From NCBI GenBank assembly GCA_021608145.1, contig JAKIHM010000005.1, positions 62,001 through 126,000 of the forward strand: DNA of 64,000 nucleotides. The letters are read 5' to 3'. Source of the DNA: Thermovorax subterraneus. GTDB lineage: Bacteria; Bacillota; Thermosediminibacteria; Thermosediminibacterales; Thermosediminibacteraceae. The notes beneath the pieces were generated by a model, which was given only the letters and a program-made list of their open reading frames with translations, searched no databases and was not told where the DNA came from. This document shows positions 43,649 to 52,138 of this stretch, piece after piece (position 1 is the first letter of the stretch; each line of letters starts with the position of its first letter). A program made the position numbers and the translations under genes.

Positions 43649-43677
43649 ACTTTATATTTTATTATAAATTTTTTCAA
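43649..43677 (-). promoter_or_regulatory. Candidate promoter of the grd operon
   Basis: TTGAAA (43677-43672), 17 bases, TAAAGT (43654-43649) on the minus strand, about 30 bases before the riboswitch. The region is very AT-rich, so an alternative -10 (TATAAA at a 14-base spacing) is possible. Confidence 0.4.
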
Positions 43678-43704
43678 TAGGCAATAGAAATTTTATTTCT
43701 ATTT

Positions 43705-43983
43705 TCAAAACCCCGTTTCCTTCCTGCCCCAAAGTTCCATGAGAAAAGCCACCACTTCTTCAAATACCGACGTGTTGAGGGAGTAATAGATATTCTGTCC
43801 TTTCCGCTCGTCTACAACCATGCCCGCCTGTTTTAGCACGTTGAGGTGGTGGGAGATGGTGGGCCAGGAGATATCGAACTTCTCCGCTATCTCTCCAGCC
43901 GTCATGTCCCTTTCCCTCAGCATGTAAAGGATTTTCCTTCGCACGGGATCGGAAAGGGCCTTGAAGGCCGAACTCAGACCCAT
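43705..43983 (-). CDS. ArsR-family repressor (SdpR-like)
   Basis: 92 residues, a single winged helix: LSSAFKALSDPVRRKILYML, TAGEIAEKFDISWPTISHHL, NVLKQAGMVVDERKGQNIYY. No metal-binding Cys pair, as expected for the SdpR subgroup. It follows an SdpI-like gene by 20 bases on the same strand; in Bacillus SdpR represses the sdpRI operon and is sequestered by SdpI at the membrane. A similar autoregulated pair is likely here. Confidence 0.88.
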   Translation of the reverse strand: MGLSSAFKALSDPVRRKILYMLRERDMTAGEIAEKFDISWPTISHHLNVLKQAGMVVDERKGQNIYYSLNTSVFEEVVAFLMELWGRKETGF

Positions 43984-44003
43984 ATCAATTCCCCCTATAT
44001 TCC

Positions 44004-44669
44004 TTATCCCCGGCTCTTAATTTTCCTAAAGAGCAAATACGAATAGACGAAGCCGAAGATGGTAACGGCAAGGATCGATCCCATACTCAGTAAAAACCCA
44101 AGTTTTTCCTCCAAGAATAGGCCTAAAATCCAAATAAAACCCGCAATCACCCATAGAGGCCCCGAAATGCGGTGGGTCTTGTTCCAAACCTCTTCGCTCG
44201 CCAGGGTCCATGGGGTCTTTATCCCGAAAGTGTAGTTGTGCCTTATCTTTCCCAAGTAATTTCCCAGGAATACAAACATCAAGCCGATCGCCAGCATGGT
44301 AAACTTTCCTATGGAAACGGGGACCCCTAGCGCAAAAAGCGTCACCGCCAGGTAAAGTGCCGAGAAAATCAAGACTATTATCGCTCTGAAAACCGAATAC
44401 ACATGCCTGAACTTCTCGTAGCTTTCCGGTTTCGGGTCGATGACCGGAGCAAAGGAAAGAAGCATATAAAGTCCTAGAACAACCGTAGGCATGAAAAATA
44501 CATGGGCAGTTTTGGACATGTACCCGTCCACCTGTCCGGAAGCGTTCCAGTGGGAAGGCACCATGTCAGGAAGCCGGGGGTATACGGCAAAGCCAATAAC
44601 GTACAAGGAGGCTATAAGGCCCAATAAAAGCCAATTTACCGGAAGGGCGGACTTTTTCTTTTCAGCCAC
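44004..44669 (-). CDS. SdpI/DUF1648 family membrane protein
   Basis: 221 residues with six membrane helices. N-terminal DUF1648 signature: YPRLPDMVPSHWNASGQVDG; C-terminal SdpI-type region: NYLGKIRHNYTFGIKTPWTL ASEEVWNKTHR. In Bacillus SdpI gives immunity to the SdpC toxin and acts as a signal receptor for SdpR. No sdpC-like toxin gene is seen nearby, so a broader envelope-stress role is possible. The ArsR-type partner is immediately downstream. Confidence 0.88.
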   Translation of the reverse strand: MAEKKKSALPVNWLLLGLIASLYVIGFAVYPRLPDMVPSHWNASGQVDGYMSKTAHVFFMPTVVLGLYMLLSFAPVIDPKPESYEKFRHVYSVFRAIIVLIFSALYLAVTLFALGVPVSIGKFTMLAIGLMFVFLGNYLGKIRHNYTFGIKTPWTLASEEVWNKTHRISGPLWVIAGFIWILGLFLEEKLGFLLSMGSILAVTIFGFVYSYLLFRKIKSRG

Positions 44670-44764
44670 ACAAATCCCTCCAAGATATTTTGATGATTAT
44701 CTAAATATAGTATAACAAAAAAATAAAAAGATTGCTACATGCTTTTAATAGCAAAAATTATATC

Positions 44765-45397
44765 TCACTTTGTTTTTATCTCATTAAGGTACATATTAAA
44801 AAGCTCAGCTGCTTCTTCTAATATTGAAGTGTCACGAATTAAAAGTTTTTTAACCTCTTCATTATAAAAACTTTTTATTTTCTCCCACCTGAAGTCCAAT
44901 ATTTCGACTTTAGAAGTTAAAATTATACTCTTCTCCAGCATCTTGCACCATTCATTTCTAAGGACTACAGCGGTGTCTACGACATCTCTAACCTTCAAGC
45001 TTTCTGGCCTATAGAAAAGCTTTTTTATAACTATCTCCCAAGGGGTTTCTACCTGAACCTTTCTGCCCAAGATTTCTTTTTCTACGTACCAATCTTCGGT
45101 CAAATGGGGAGCCAGTATAAAGTCTATCTCACCTTCATCCATTTTCAATTTTACGAAATTCGACATTTCGGTATAATCTTTAATTCCTTCTATATAAGAA
45201 TTCAGCCGCGGGGTCACCAATAGCAAGTGCTGCGCATCTGTCAAAAAGATATCTACATCAAAACTTTCCCTATGGTTATAATATAATGACAGCGCGCTTC
45301 CCCCTCCGAATGACCACTCGTTTTCAGCTATACCGGCATTTTCTAAAATACCAATTGCCTTCTTAAATAGGTTAATCCAGTTCTCAGGCATTTTCAA
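44765..45397 (-). CDS. Nucleotidyltransferase-fold protein, AbiEii/AbiGii-like (possible toxin)
   Basis: 210 residues. Nucleotidyltransferase core FGGGSALSLYYNHRESFDVD with GGGS and the D-x-D pair, then VKLKMDEGEIDFILAP giving a third acidic residue, and VETPWEIVIKKLFYRPESLK RDVVDTAV, as in AbiEii-type proteins. Such proteins are toxins of type IV toxin-antitoxin or phage-defence pairs, or tRNA-modifying MNT-like enzymes. It overlaps the small upstream gene by 14 bases, as partners often do. AT-rich DNA relative to neighbours hints at acquisition. Toxicity is inferred only. Confidence 0.75.
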   Translation of the reverse strand: MKMPENWINLFKKAIGILENAGIAENEWSFGGGSALSLYYNHRESFDVDIFLTDAQHLLLVTPRLNSYIEGIKDYTEMSNFVKLKMDEGEIDFILAPHLTEDWYVEKEILGRKVQVETPWEIVIKKLFYRPESLKVRDVVDTAVVLRNEWCKMLEKSIILTSKVEILDFRWEKIKSFYNEEVKKLLIRDTSILEEAAELFNMYLNEIKTK

Positions 45398-45647
45398 GCA
45401 TCTCCTCCAGTTGTTTGTTGGGATAATACGGCTTTACGTATTTTTCGTAGAAACCCTTTAAATTTTTTTCACCAATGCCGTAGGCGATGATAAACCTCTG
45501 GATATCCTGGGGGTGGACATCCGTGAAAAAATTGAATATTTGTACCATGTATTCTCTGTCGAATTCCATTTTCTTGATTAACTCCGCTAGTTCGCTTTCT
45601 TTTAAGTAATTTTCGGTTTGTGCGTTTATGGTCGTTTCTACAATCAT
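45384..45647 (-). CDS. Small partner of the nucleotidyltransferase (unknown family)
   Basis: 87 residues, acidic and helical (YLKESELAELIKKMEFDREY, IFNFFTDVHPQDIQRFI, YGIGEKNLKGFYEKYVKPYY). No recognisable helix-turn-helix, so if it is an antitoxin it is not of the usual AbiEi type. Its end overlaps the start of the nucleotidyltransferase gene, indicating translational coupling. Not similar to anything I recognise with confidence. Confidence 0.65.
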   Translation of the reverse strand: MIVETTINAQTENYLKESELAELIKKMEFDREYMVQIFNFFTDVHPQDIQRFIIAYGIGEKNLKGFYEKYVKPYYPNKQLEEMLENA

Positions 45648-45736
45648 GGAAGATTCCCACCTGTCTTTTGTTTGTTAAGATTATTCTATCAATTATAAGG
45701 AAAACAAACAAGGGCCACATAAATGGAAAGCCAAGC

Positions 45737-46609
45737 CTATATCTTTTTAAAACTGACTTGAATATCAGCCCAGCAGGACCTTGTGTAATGGTAAAGGTAC
45801 TGCTGGGCAAATCCGGCAAGATTTCCAAATCTTTTTTCCGCAAAATCTAAAATCTCTTTCACCGGCACTTCCCTGCCGCTAAAGTAAAGGTGCTCGACAA
45901 CCCTTTTTATCCACACGTCTACTGGGAAGGCGTCGAATCTTCTTAGGGAAAAAAGAAGCACACAGTCGGCAACTTTGCGTCCCACGCCGGGGATTCGCAT
46001 GAGAAGTTGCCTTGCTTCTTCCGTGGGAAGATCTTTAAGCTTTTCCAGGTCTATGTCACCAGCTGCTACCATCCGGGCCGCCGCAATTACGTACCTGCCT
46101 CTGAAGCCGCAGCGGGTATCCCTGATCTGGGATTCCGATAGAGACGCTAGCACCTCCGGAGTGGGAAAGGTATAGTATGTTTCTCCCTCTAATTCCACAG
46201 GAGTTCCAAAGCATCTCGCCATCCGCTCTATCGTCCGCTTTATATTCGGTATGCTGTTGTTGGCTGAAAGAATAAAGGAGATCAGGGTCTCCCAGGGCTG
46301 CTGATGAAGTATGCGGTTACCGCTGCATAACTTCACAGCCGGCGTCAACTCCGGAAAGGCGCATAATTTTTCTTCAATATCCCTGTAATCCCTTTCGAGG
46401 TCGAAATAATCCCGGATGAATTCGATCGACTCATCGCCACCGTTTGTTAACACCCTTAAAGTATCTTCCTCTTGGTAGGCCTTTATCACCAGGTTTCCCA
46501 CCACGCCCAGGTAACCCCCGTCCTCCATCCTGTTCCAGCGAAAGGCCTGGCCGCATTCAGCCATCGCCTCCAGGTTGAAAGGATAAATACCTGTAAATGT
46601 TATCTCCAA
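45737..46609 (-). CDS. ogg: 8-oxoguanine DNA glycosylase/AP lyase, OGG1 type
   Basis: 290 residues, the size of bacterial OGG1-like enzymes. N-terminal domain with CGQAFRWNRMEDGGYLGVV. Helix-hairpin-helix RIPGVGRKVADCVLLFS with catalytic Lys212, and Asp231 in FDAFPVDVWIKRVVEHLYF. Excises 8-oxoguanine paired with C and nicks the strand. Stands alone, 24 bases downstream of the MFS gene on the same strand, so it may be read from that operon. Confidence 0.93.
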   Translation of the reverse strand: MEITFTGIYPFNLEAMAECGQAFRWNRMEDGGYLGVVGNLVIKAYQEEDTLRVLTNGGDESIEFIRDYFDLERDYRDIEEKLCAFPELTPAVKLCSGNRILHQQPWETLISFILSANNSIPNIKRTIERMARCFGTPVELEGETYYTFPTPEVLASLSESQIRDTRCGFRGRYVIAAARMVAAGDIDLEKLKDLPTEEARQLLMRIPGVGRKVADCVLLFSLRRFDAFPVDVWIKRVVEHLYFSGREVPVKEILDFAEKRFGNLAGFAQQYLYHYTRSCWADIQVSFKKI

Positions 46610-46632
46610 TGTTGTTTCCCCTTTCTCAAAAA

Positions 46633-47931
46633 CTAGTATAACTTTCCTTCGTCAAGAGAATAATTCCTGAAAACCATTAAGCCCAACAGTATACATATAG
46701 CCGCTAGCAGGCATGACGCGTAAATACCCGAGGGTTTTTCGAAACTATAGCCCAGGTATTTGAAAAGCACTCCGGTGGTAAAAAACGATGAAAGACCTGT
46801 AACCGTTTTTACCAGCAACCCCTGAACTCCGAAGAACATGGCCTCCCTTCTGCGCCCGGTCATGGCCTCATCTATATCCGTTATGTCGGCTATAATGGCA
46901 TTGGGTATTATGAACACCGCAGCCAGCGGGAACCCGGCGAGGCCTACCACCAGAAAGCCGAACCATCTGGCTGCGAGGAAAAGATACGGTCTACCCACGA
47001 AAAACATGACAAATAGCAGTACCATAAACACGGTCATCGATGCATTGTATACCTTTTTCTTTCCGTATTTTTTTATCCACGCCAGCATAAATGGTGAAAT
47101 GAGTATGGCATTTATAAAAAGCAAGCCCTGCAGGAGAGCGGTTTCCGTTCCGCTAAGGCGCATGTTCACCGTGGCTATATAAGGCAGCGCTATTGTGACC
47201 ATGTTAATGGCAAACCAGTAGAAAAGAAACGATATCTCATAATACATGAATTCCCTGTTTTTCAAAGTCGAAATAAGACTTTCCTTCAGACTGACGCTGG
47301 CCCCATCCGTTTTCGGCATCTCCCGCTCTTTTACTCCAAACGGCATTATCAGGGTTATAAGCGACAGCGCGCCCAGTATTATCCCCATAGCTCTTACTCC
47401 GTACCGGGCTAGAAGTACAGGGCAGGCCACTCCCTGGAGCAAAAGCCCTATTGTATTGAACACCGACTGGTAAGTCGAAACGGCAGCCCGTTCACCAGAG
47501 TCTGTTGCGATCTCCGGCAGAAGTGCAAGGTAGGGCGCCACGTATATAGTGAAAAATATAAAGTAAAGGGAAAGCATAACGGCCAAATATATAAAGTTTG
47601 CAAAACTTTCGTAGGGTTTTGGGGGAAACCAAATAAGTATATAGCTCAGCACCAACGGAAAGGCCCCAAAAATCAGGAAGGGTTTCCTCCTGCCCAGCCT
47701 GCTCTTGAAGTTGTCGCTCCAGTAAGCCACCAGGGGATCCGATATCGCATCTACAACCCTGCCTATGATCATGGCTGCACCTACAAGGCTCACAGAGGCC
47801 AACGGCACGAGGTTATAGGGGTTGCGTTCCGGAGGAGCATAAAAGTACGCATACCAGGACACGAGGGATTGCATGAGGACACTTATGCCTAAGTAAGCCA
47901 CGGGATACATGAAGTATTCTTTTATCTTCAC
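46633..47931 (-). CDS. MFS transporter, GPH (MelB-like) sugar:cation symporter family
   Basis: 432 residues, 12 membrane helices. GPH features: GRVVDAISDPLVAYWSDNFK with RLGRRKPFLIFGAFPLV in loop 2-3, and NAIIADITDIDEAMTGRRRE in the second half. Such transporters take up glycosides or sugar acids with Na+ or H+. It is the last gene of a four-gene cluster with a glycosidase and two nitrilase-fold proteins, 13 bases after the first nitrilase stop, pointing to uptake of a substrate those enzymes process. Confidence 0.9.
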   Translation of the reverse strand: MKIKEYFMYPVAYLGISVLMQSLVSWYAYFYAPPERNPYNLVPLASVSLVGAAMIIGRVVDAISDPLVAYWSDNFKSRLGRRKPFLIFGAFPLVLSYILIWFPPKPYESFANFIYLAVMLSLYFIFFTIYVAPYLALLPEIATDSGERAAVSTYQSVFNTIGLLLQGVACPVLLARYGVRAMGIILGALSLITLIMPFGVKEREMPKTDGASVSLKESLISTLKNREFMYYEISFLFYWFAINMVTIALPYIATVNMRLSGTETALLQGLLFINAILISPFMLAWIKKYGKKKVYNASMTVFMVLLFVMFFVGRPYLFLAARWFGFLVVGLAGFPLAAVFIIPNAIIADITDIDEAMTGRRREAMFFGVQGLLVKTVTGLSSFFTTGVLFKYLGYSFEKPSGIYASCLLAAICILLGLMVFRNYSLDEGKLY

Positions 47932-47944
47932 GGCTATTCACCCC

Positions 47945-48955
47945 TCAATAGAGTCTTGACAGGTACTTCCTGTAAAGCTCTTCGTTTCTGTCCTTCAGCA
48001 GCTCATCTTCCTCCCGGTATTTTCTCAATGCCCCGATATCAATGGATGCCGTAACCACATCGTCCCCCTGATAATGTTTTGCTTCTTTCACCACACCGTC
48101 CCTGTTTTCGGTTAAATCCAGCGGGGCATATATTCCAGCTTTGCCGGTAAAATAAAACTTCGCCACCCTTCCCACCAGTGCGCTCTTTATGCCGTAAACC
48201 CGGCTCTCCTGGACTCTGGGCCATATGCCCCTGAGAGCCCTGTAAAAATCGTACTCCTCCATATTGGCAATGGGGATTATAACTATATCGGCCCCTTTCA
48301 TCCTTGCTATTTCGAAAGTTTCAAAATAAGTGGCATCCATGCAAACTGGAAAGGCTACCTTTGCAAATGGTAGTTTAAAGACATCCAATTCCTCTCCCGT
48401 TTTCAGCCCGAAAGATTCCTCCTCAGGGGTCGCGTGAAGCTTTTTCTGGCTGCCGATGAGCTTCCCATCAGGACCAAATAAATACGCCGTGTTGTAAAGC
48501 TCCCCGTTTTCAGGGGCGGTGATGCTTCCCCCCATCACGTACATCTCGTAGAGGCGGGCGAGGGAGCTGAAGGTCAAGAAATAAATGCCTTTTACGTACG
48601 GGCCGAGCAGCATCAATGCGGCCCTCATTTTTTCACCATCGTCATCTTTCCGGCCATCCCCGGAGAATTTTTTCTCTATCCCGGGCAGTAGGCCGTAAAG
48701 AGGAAGGTGAATATTTTCCGGGAAAGCTATGAGCCTAGCCCCCTCCTCCGCTGCCCTCTCCATGAGATGCCTCATATGCTCAAAATACTCTATGGTCGAT
48801 TTATGGAGCCTGAATTCCACCTGGACTGCTGCAACCTTCAAACCAGGCTCCCTATTATACTTTTTAACCTTCAATCCGGATATGTGCCGTTTAAGGGGCT
48901 TCGGGTTAAACTTATATGAGAGAAACATCTTTGCCGCAAAATCCAGCAATCCCAT
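47945..48955 (-). CDS. Carbon-nitrogen hydrolase (nitrilase superfamily), catalytically intact
   Basis: ATG 48955 is chosen: it overlaps the upstream stop as TGATG and follows GTGGGGATACTG. About 336 residues. The catalytic triad is visible: Glu in LIAFPENIHLPLYG, Lys in IGSQKKLHATPEEE and Cys in VAFPVCMDATYFETFEIARM. Nitrilase-fold enzymes cleave amide or nitrile C-N bonds or transfer acyl groups. A basic N-terminal stretch of about 35 residues precedes the core. Coupled to a second nitrilase-like gene that seems to have lost two catalytic residues; they may form a heteromer. Confidence 0.85.
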   Translation of the reverse strand: MGLLDFAAKMFLSYKFNPKPLKRHISGLKVKKYNREPGLKVAAVQVEFRLHKSTIEYFEHMRHLMERAAEEGARLIAFPENIHLPLYGLLPGIEKKFSGDGRKDDDGEKMRAALMLLGPYVKGIYFLTFSSLARLYEMYVMGGSITAPENGELYNTAYLFGPDGKLIGSQKKLHATPEEESFGLKTGEELDVFKLPFAKVAFPVCMDATYFETFEIARMKGADIVIIPIANMEEYDFYRALRGIWPRVQESRVYGIKSALVGRVAKFYFTGKAGIYAPLDLTENRDGVVKEAKHYQGDDVVTASIDIGALRKYREEDELLKDRNEELYRKYLSRLY

Positions 48956-49707
48956 CAGTATCCCCACTCTTTTTTGTAAAGTTTTCTGTTCAAATACTTA
49001 TACAGCGGGTAAACGGATTTAATTTCATTTCTCCTGTCAAAATCAAGCACTGCCGCAAGAACCCCTTCTTCATCCTCCCCCATTTCACACAAAATACCGT
49101 TGGAACCTTCCCATATAGGATTGTGAATTATGCTCCGCCCAGCGTATATTTTATCGCGGATCCTGCCGTTTACGGCGCACTCCACGGCAAAAAACTGGTT
49201 CTGCTGGACCTGCTGCCATATGCCGGACAACTGAAGCCAGCGGTTGTAACCCCCTTCAACCGCGTAGAGCCCTACCAAGATGTCTGCCCCCTGTAGGCCA
49301 AGAATCCTGCCGCACTGCGGATGAAAGCAGTCGTTGCCTACGAGTATGCCTACGTTGCCCACGGCCGTCGGGCAAATCTCAAGTTCATCTCCCCTTTTTA
49401 GGCCGTCCCTTTCATCCTGCCCCGAAAGGTGGGTCTGGCACTGGGTATGAAGTATTCTGCCCCTTTGCATGATAACCGCCTTGTGGTATCCGTCCTCGAT
49501 GAAACTCCCGGGCACCAGAACGAAATCTTTTTGTTTTGAAAGCTCCAGGTGAAACGTAAGATACTCGGCAGTGGATGAAAATAACAGCCCCGATAGGGGA
49601 GGAAGGACCAGGATATCCGCTTTTATATCCCGGAGGTATTTATTAATATCTTCAATGTACTTCTCCTTATTTTCAAACCTCAGCTGGAGGGCACACGCCT
49701 TTACCAT
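48955..49707 (-). CDS. Nitrilase-fold protein lacking catalytic Glu and Lys
   Basis: ATG 49707 chosen (GAAGGAGAAAGGCAAA before it; an upstream frame to 49773 has no ribosome site); 250 residues. The fold is clear from KACALQLRFENKEKYIEDI, NVGILVGNDCFHPQCGRILG (Cys retained) and QQNQFFAVECAVNGRI. At the Glu position the sequence is ILVLPPLSGLLF, and where the Lys should stand it is HTQCQTHLSG. So two of three catalytic residues seem missing. It overlaps the glycosidase gene by 35 bases. Possibly a non-catalytic partner of the next nitrilase. Confidence 0.75.
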   Translation of the reverse strand: MVKACALQLRFENKEKYIEDINKYLRDIKADILVLPPLSGLLFSSTAEYLTFHLELSKQKDFVLVPGSFIEDGYHKAVIMQRGRILHTQCQTHLSGQDERDGLKRGDELEICPTAVGNVGILVGNDCFHPQCGRILGLQGADILVGLYAVEGGYNRWLQLSGIWQQVQQNQFFAVECAVNGRIRDKIYAGRSIIHNPIWEGSNGILCEMGEDEEGVLAAVLDFDRRNEIKSVYPLYKYLNRKLYKKEWGY

Positions 49708-51505
49708 TTTGCCTTTCTCCTTCCACCACGGCTTTGTAAAGCGCAAAGGCAAGATACCCCGCGCCGGTGGCAAACCCGGCCCCCGTTCTCACTTCTCCCG
49801 TATTTTTATCAAAGCTCTCGCAGAGGATTCCGTTGTCAAAGGGCGCATTTTTTACTATAAAAAGCGCTTCTTCCCTTCTCAGTGGATTCAGCAGGCTCCC
49901 GCAAAGCCCCAGGCCTGAAGGCGTATTGGGGTGGTGATCGCAGGCGAGTTCTTTAAACCGGGCGGTTTCATCGTAATATTCGTACCGGGGAGAGTAATAA
50001 TACGACACCGTATTTTTAAAAACGTCATCCAAAGGCAGGCCATAAAAGGCCAGGGTGCCAAGATTTCCCGGCGGGTCGTTGTACAGCCTGAAATTCCCCT
50101 CCCGGTCTATCGACCAGGCATAAAGCCTTTTTCCGTCCACTTCTACGATAAATTTTTTTATGCTCTCTTTAAGCCTCTCTGCTCTTTTCTCCAGTACATC
50201 GGTAGGCCTTCCGAGTTTTCTGTAGACACCTATCAGGTTCTCAAAAGCCTTCAAAACCAGGACGTTGTCGATGAGCACAAAATCGTGGTCGGCCGGGTCG
50301 TCCGACGGAAGAAGGAAAGTCTTGTATAGCCCCATTTCATGGTCGTATTCCTTCTCTATCCTTTCTACAATGTAATCGAACGCTTCCAGCACTTCTTTAT
50401 CGTAAAAAGCAAGGTCGAAGTCCAGGTCTATAAAATAGCTGCAGGCCTCATCCAGTTCAAAGCCCGGGTATAGAACTGTACCGTCGATGTAATGGGCGTG
50501 ATCCCCGGCGTTCCTGTAATGGGTCAAAAGGAGCTCACGGTAGAGCCTTTCGTAAAACTTCCTGTCGCAAAGTTTGATAGCCCGGAGGGACCATAAAAAA
50601 CAGTCCCTTTCCCAGAAAGCCCCTGATACATAATACCTGTTGCTCCTGGAGGTCATGGCCACCAGCCTGTCGGAGTAAAAGTCCACCGCTGTGCTGAAAA
50701 AATAATTGAAAAAGAGATTTTCATTTAGGATTCTCTCTATATCTTTATCCGTTGAAGTTATTATTCTTTCCCTCAGAAATTCAGCAAATTCCTTATATAT
50801 CCTCTCCAGGCCCTTTCTCCTCAGGTGAATCAGCGTGGTGCTTGCCCCGTCGGGGTCAGCATTGAGGACAAAGTACAGGGCATTTTTTGTACCTGCTTCC
50901 ATTTTTAACGACGCGATCAGTTCCAGGCCCTCATTAATATCCGCCTTTTTTTCCTCAAAAACGCAGGTGAAATCCTTGTCACCGCCCATTGCCGTTGCCA
51001 GGGAAAAATTATTTCCTTCAAAAGAGATACACGGGTTCTTCAGCCATTTGTCAGTGAAAAGCCTTTTTACACCATGGCACTTGTGGGTATTAAAGCGCAG
51101 GAAATTGACCCTGTCGGGCCTGAAATCAAACTTCACTTCAAGGTCTATGTCGCTTTCAAGTTCATACACGAAACCCTTTTCCCGCAGGTCGGCGTATATC
51201 CTGGTCCTGACGACAAAGTCTTTAAAAATGAATTCAAAGGCCGGAATGTAGTACAGTTCTTTTCTCCATATTACTCTTTCCGGTTTTAATCGCCCGCCGT
51301 TTTTATCGTAAAAATGGGGTTTTAACAGGTATCTGCTTCCCCTTATCTCTATAAGCCCCTTGTTCTGCATCGAAGTAACATTAACGCTTTTTATCGCTCC
51401 TTCCCTGTCGATTTCCGGAAGGGCAATATATCCGTTGGCCATGTACAACGCCACTTCGTTTTCCTTTATTTCCTCAGGCCTTGTGATGAGTTTCAAATAT
51501 ATCAC
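49673..51505 (-). CDS. Large glycosidase-like protein, probable (alpha/alpha)6 barrel
   Basis: 610 residues, no signal peptide, so intracellular. An N-terminal beta-sandwich-like part (1-230) precedes a helical barrel. The barrel has SGAFWERDCFLWSLRAIKLC, HYIDGTVLYPGFELDEACSY, SYYYSPRYEYYDETARF and CDHHPNTPSGLGLCGSLLNP. The aromatic-W-x-RD motif and acidic residues recall GH15/GH63/GH125-type glycosidases, but the family cannot be fixed by eye. Clusters with two nitrilase-fold genes and a GPH sugar symporter. Overlaps the next gene. Confidence 0.7.
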   Translation of the reverse strand: MIYLKLITRPEEIKENEVALYMANGYIALPEIDREGAIKSVNVTSMQNKGLIEIRGSRYLLKPHFYDKNGGRLKPERVIWRKELYYIPAFEFIFKDFVVRTRIYADLREKGFVYELESDIDLEVKFDFRPDRVNFLRFNTHKCHGVKRLFTDKWLKNPCISFEGNNFSLATAMGGDKDFTCVFEEKKADINEGLELIASLKMEAGTKNALYFVLNADPDGASTTLIHLRRKGLERIYKEFAEFLRERIITSTDKDIERILNENLFFNYFFSTAVDFYSDRLVAMTSRSNRYYVSGAFWERDCFLWSLRAIKLCDRKFYERLYRELLLTHYRNAGDHAHYIDGTVLYPGFELDEACSYFIDLDFDLAFYDKEVLEAFDYIVERIEKEYDHEMGLYKTFLLPSDDPADHDFVLIDNVLVLKAFENLIGVYRKLGRPTDVLEKRAERLKESIKKFIVEVDGKRLYAWSIDREGNFRLYNDPPGNLGTLAFYGLPLDDVFKNTVSYYYSPRYEYYDETARFKELACDHHPNTPSGLGLCGSLLNPLRREEALFIVKNAPFDNGILCESFDKNTGEVRTGAGFATGAGYLAFALYKAVVEGERQNGKGVCPPAEV

Positions 51506-51594
51506 TCCCCGCCAAAAACCAATATTCCATCTTGATATTTTTTCTACGGCTTTTGTCCTTTTCCTGCTGCCGTTTAAAGGTTTGTTAAAAAAGC

Positions 51595-51621
51595 AAAGCC
51601 CGAGGCATATCCCCGGGCTTT
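51595..51621 (-). terminator. Terminator after the nitroreductase gene
   Basis: AAAGCCCGGGG-ATATG-CCTCGGGCTTT followed by GCTTTTTT on the minus strand. Confidence 0.9.
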
Positions 51622-51626
51622 ACAAC

Positions 51627-52127
51627 TTATTCATATTTTTCCCATTTCAGCACTTCGGAAAGCGTTTTTTTAGGAGGATTAGGGGTTTGGCTCGTGTACC
51701 CGAGCGCGACAAGGGAGATAAGTTCGTATTTCTCGGGCACATTAAGAAGTTTTCTCACATCTTCGGCGTAAGGTTTTCCGTGACCTGCCACCCAGCACGA
51801 ACCTATTCCGTAAGCTTTTGCAGCAAGGAGGATGTTCTCGGTAGCCGCAGACCCATCTTCTACTTTGTAATTACTTTCCCTTTCGCAAAAAACTGCTACG
51901 CAAGCTGCAGCATCGGCGATGAATTTGCCATGGGTTGCGAGCTTGGCCAGTTCTTTTTTGCCTTCTTCGTTTGTCACGACTACGAATACCCATGGTTGGT
52001 CATTTCTCGCGGTAGCAGCGAGTCTTGCGCAATCTATAATATCTTCCAATATTTCCTTCGGAATAGGTTTTGCCTCGTACTGGCGCACGCTTCTCCTTTC
52101 CTTTAAAACCTTAATAGCCTCATTCAC
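51627..52127 (-). CDS. Nitroreductase family protein
   Basis: 166 residues, the short form of the FMN nitroreductase fold. EAIKVLKERRSVRQYEAKPI at the N-terminus binds FMN phosphate; then CARLAATARNDQPWVFVVVT and ENILLAAKAYGIGSCWVAGH. Reduces quinones, nitro or other acceptors with NAD(P)H; substrate unknown. Eleven bases after the ileS stop, so probably transcribed with ileS under T-box control, then terminated. Confidence 0.92.
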   Translation of the reverse strand: MNEAIKVLKERRSVRQYEAKPIPKEILEDIIDCARLAATARNDQPWVFVVVTNEEGKKELAKLATHGKFIADAAACVAVFCERESNYKVEDGSAATENILLAAKAYGIGSCWVAGHGKPYAEDVRKLLNVPEKYELISLVALGYTSQTPNPPKKTLSEVLKWEKYE

Positions 52128-52138
52128 AAGCTCTCACC

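Noticed and set aside
49707-49773. Earlier start of the degenerate nitrilase
   Set aside because: The extra 22 residues have no SD and lie in the glycosidase 3' end; the nitrilase fold begins right after 49707.
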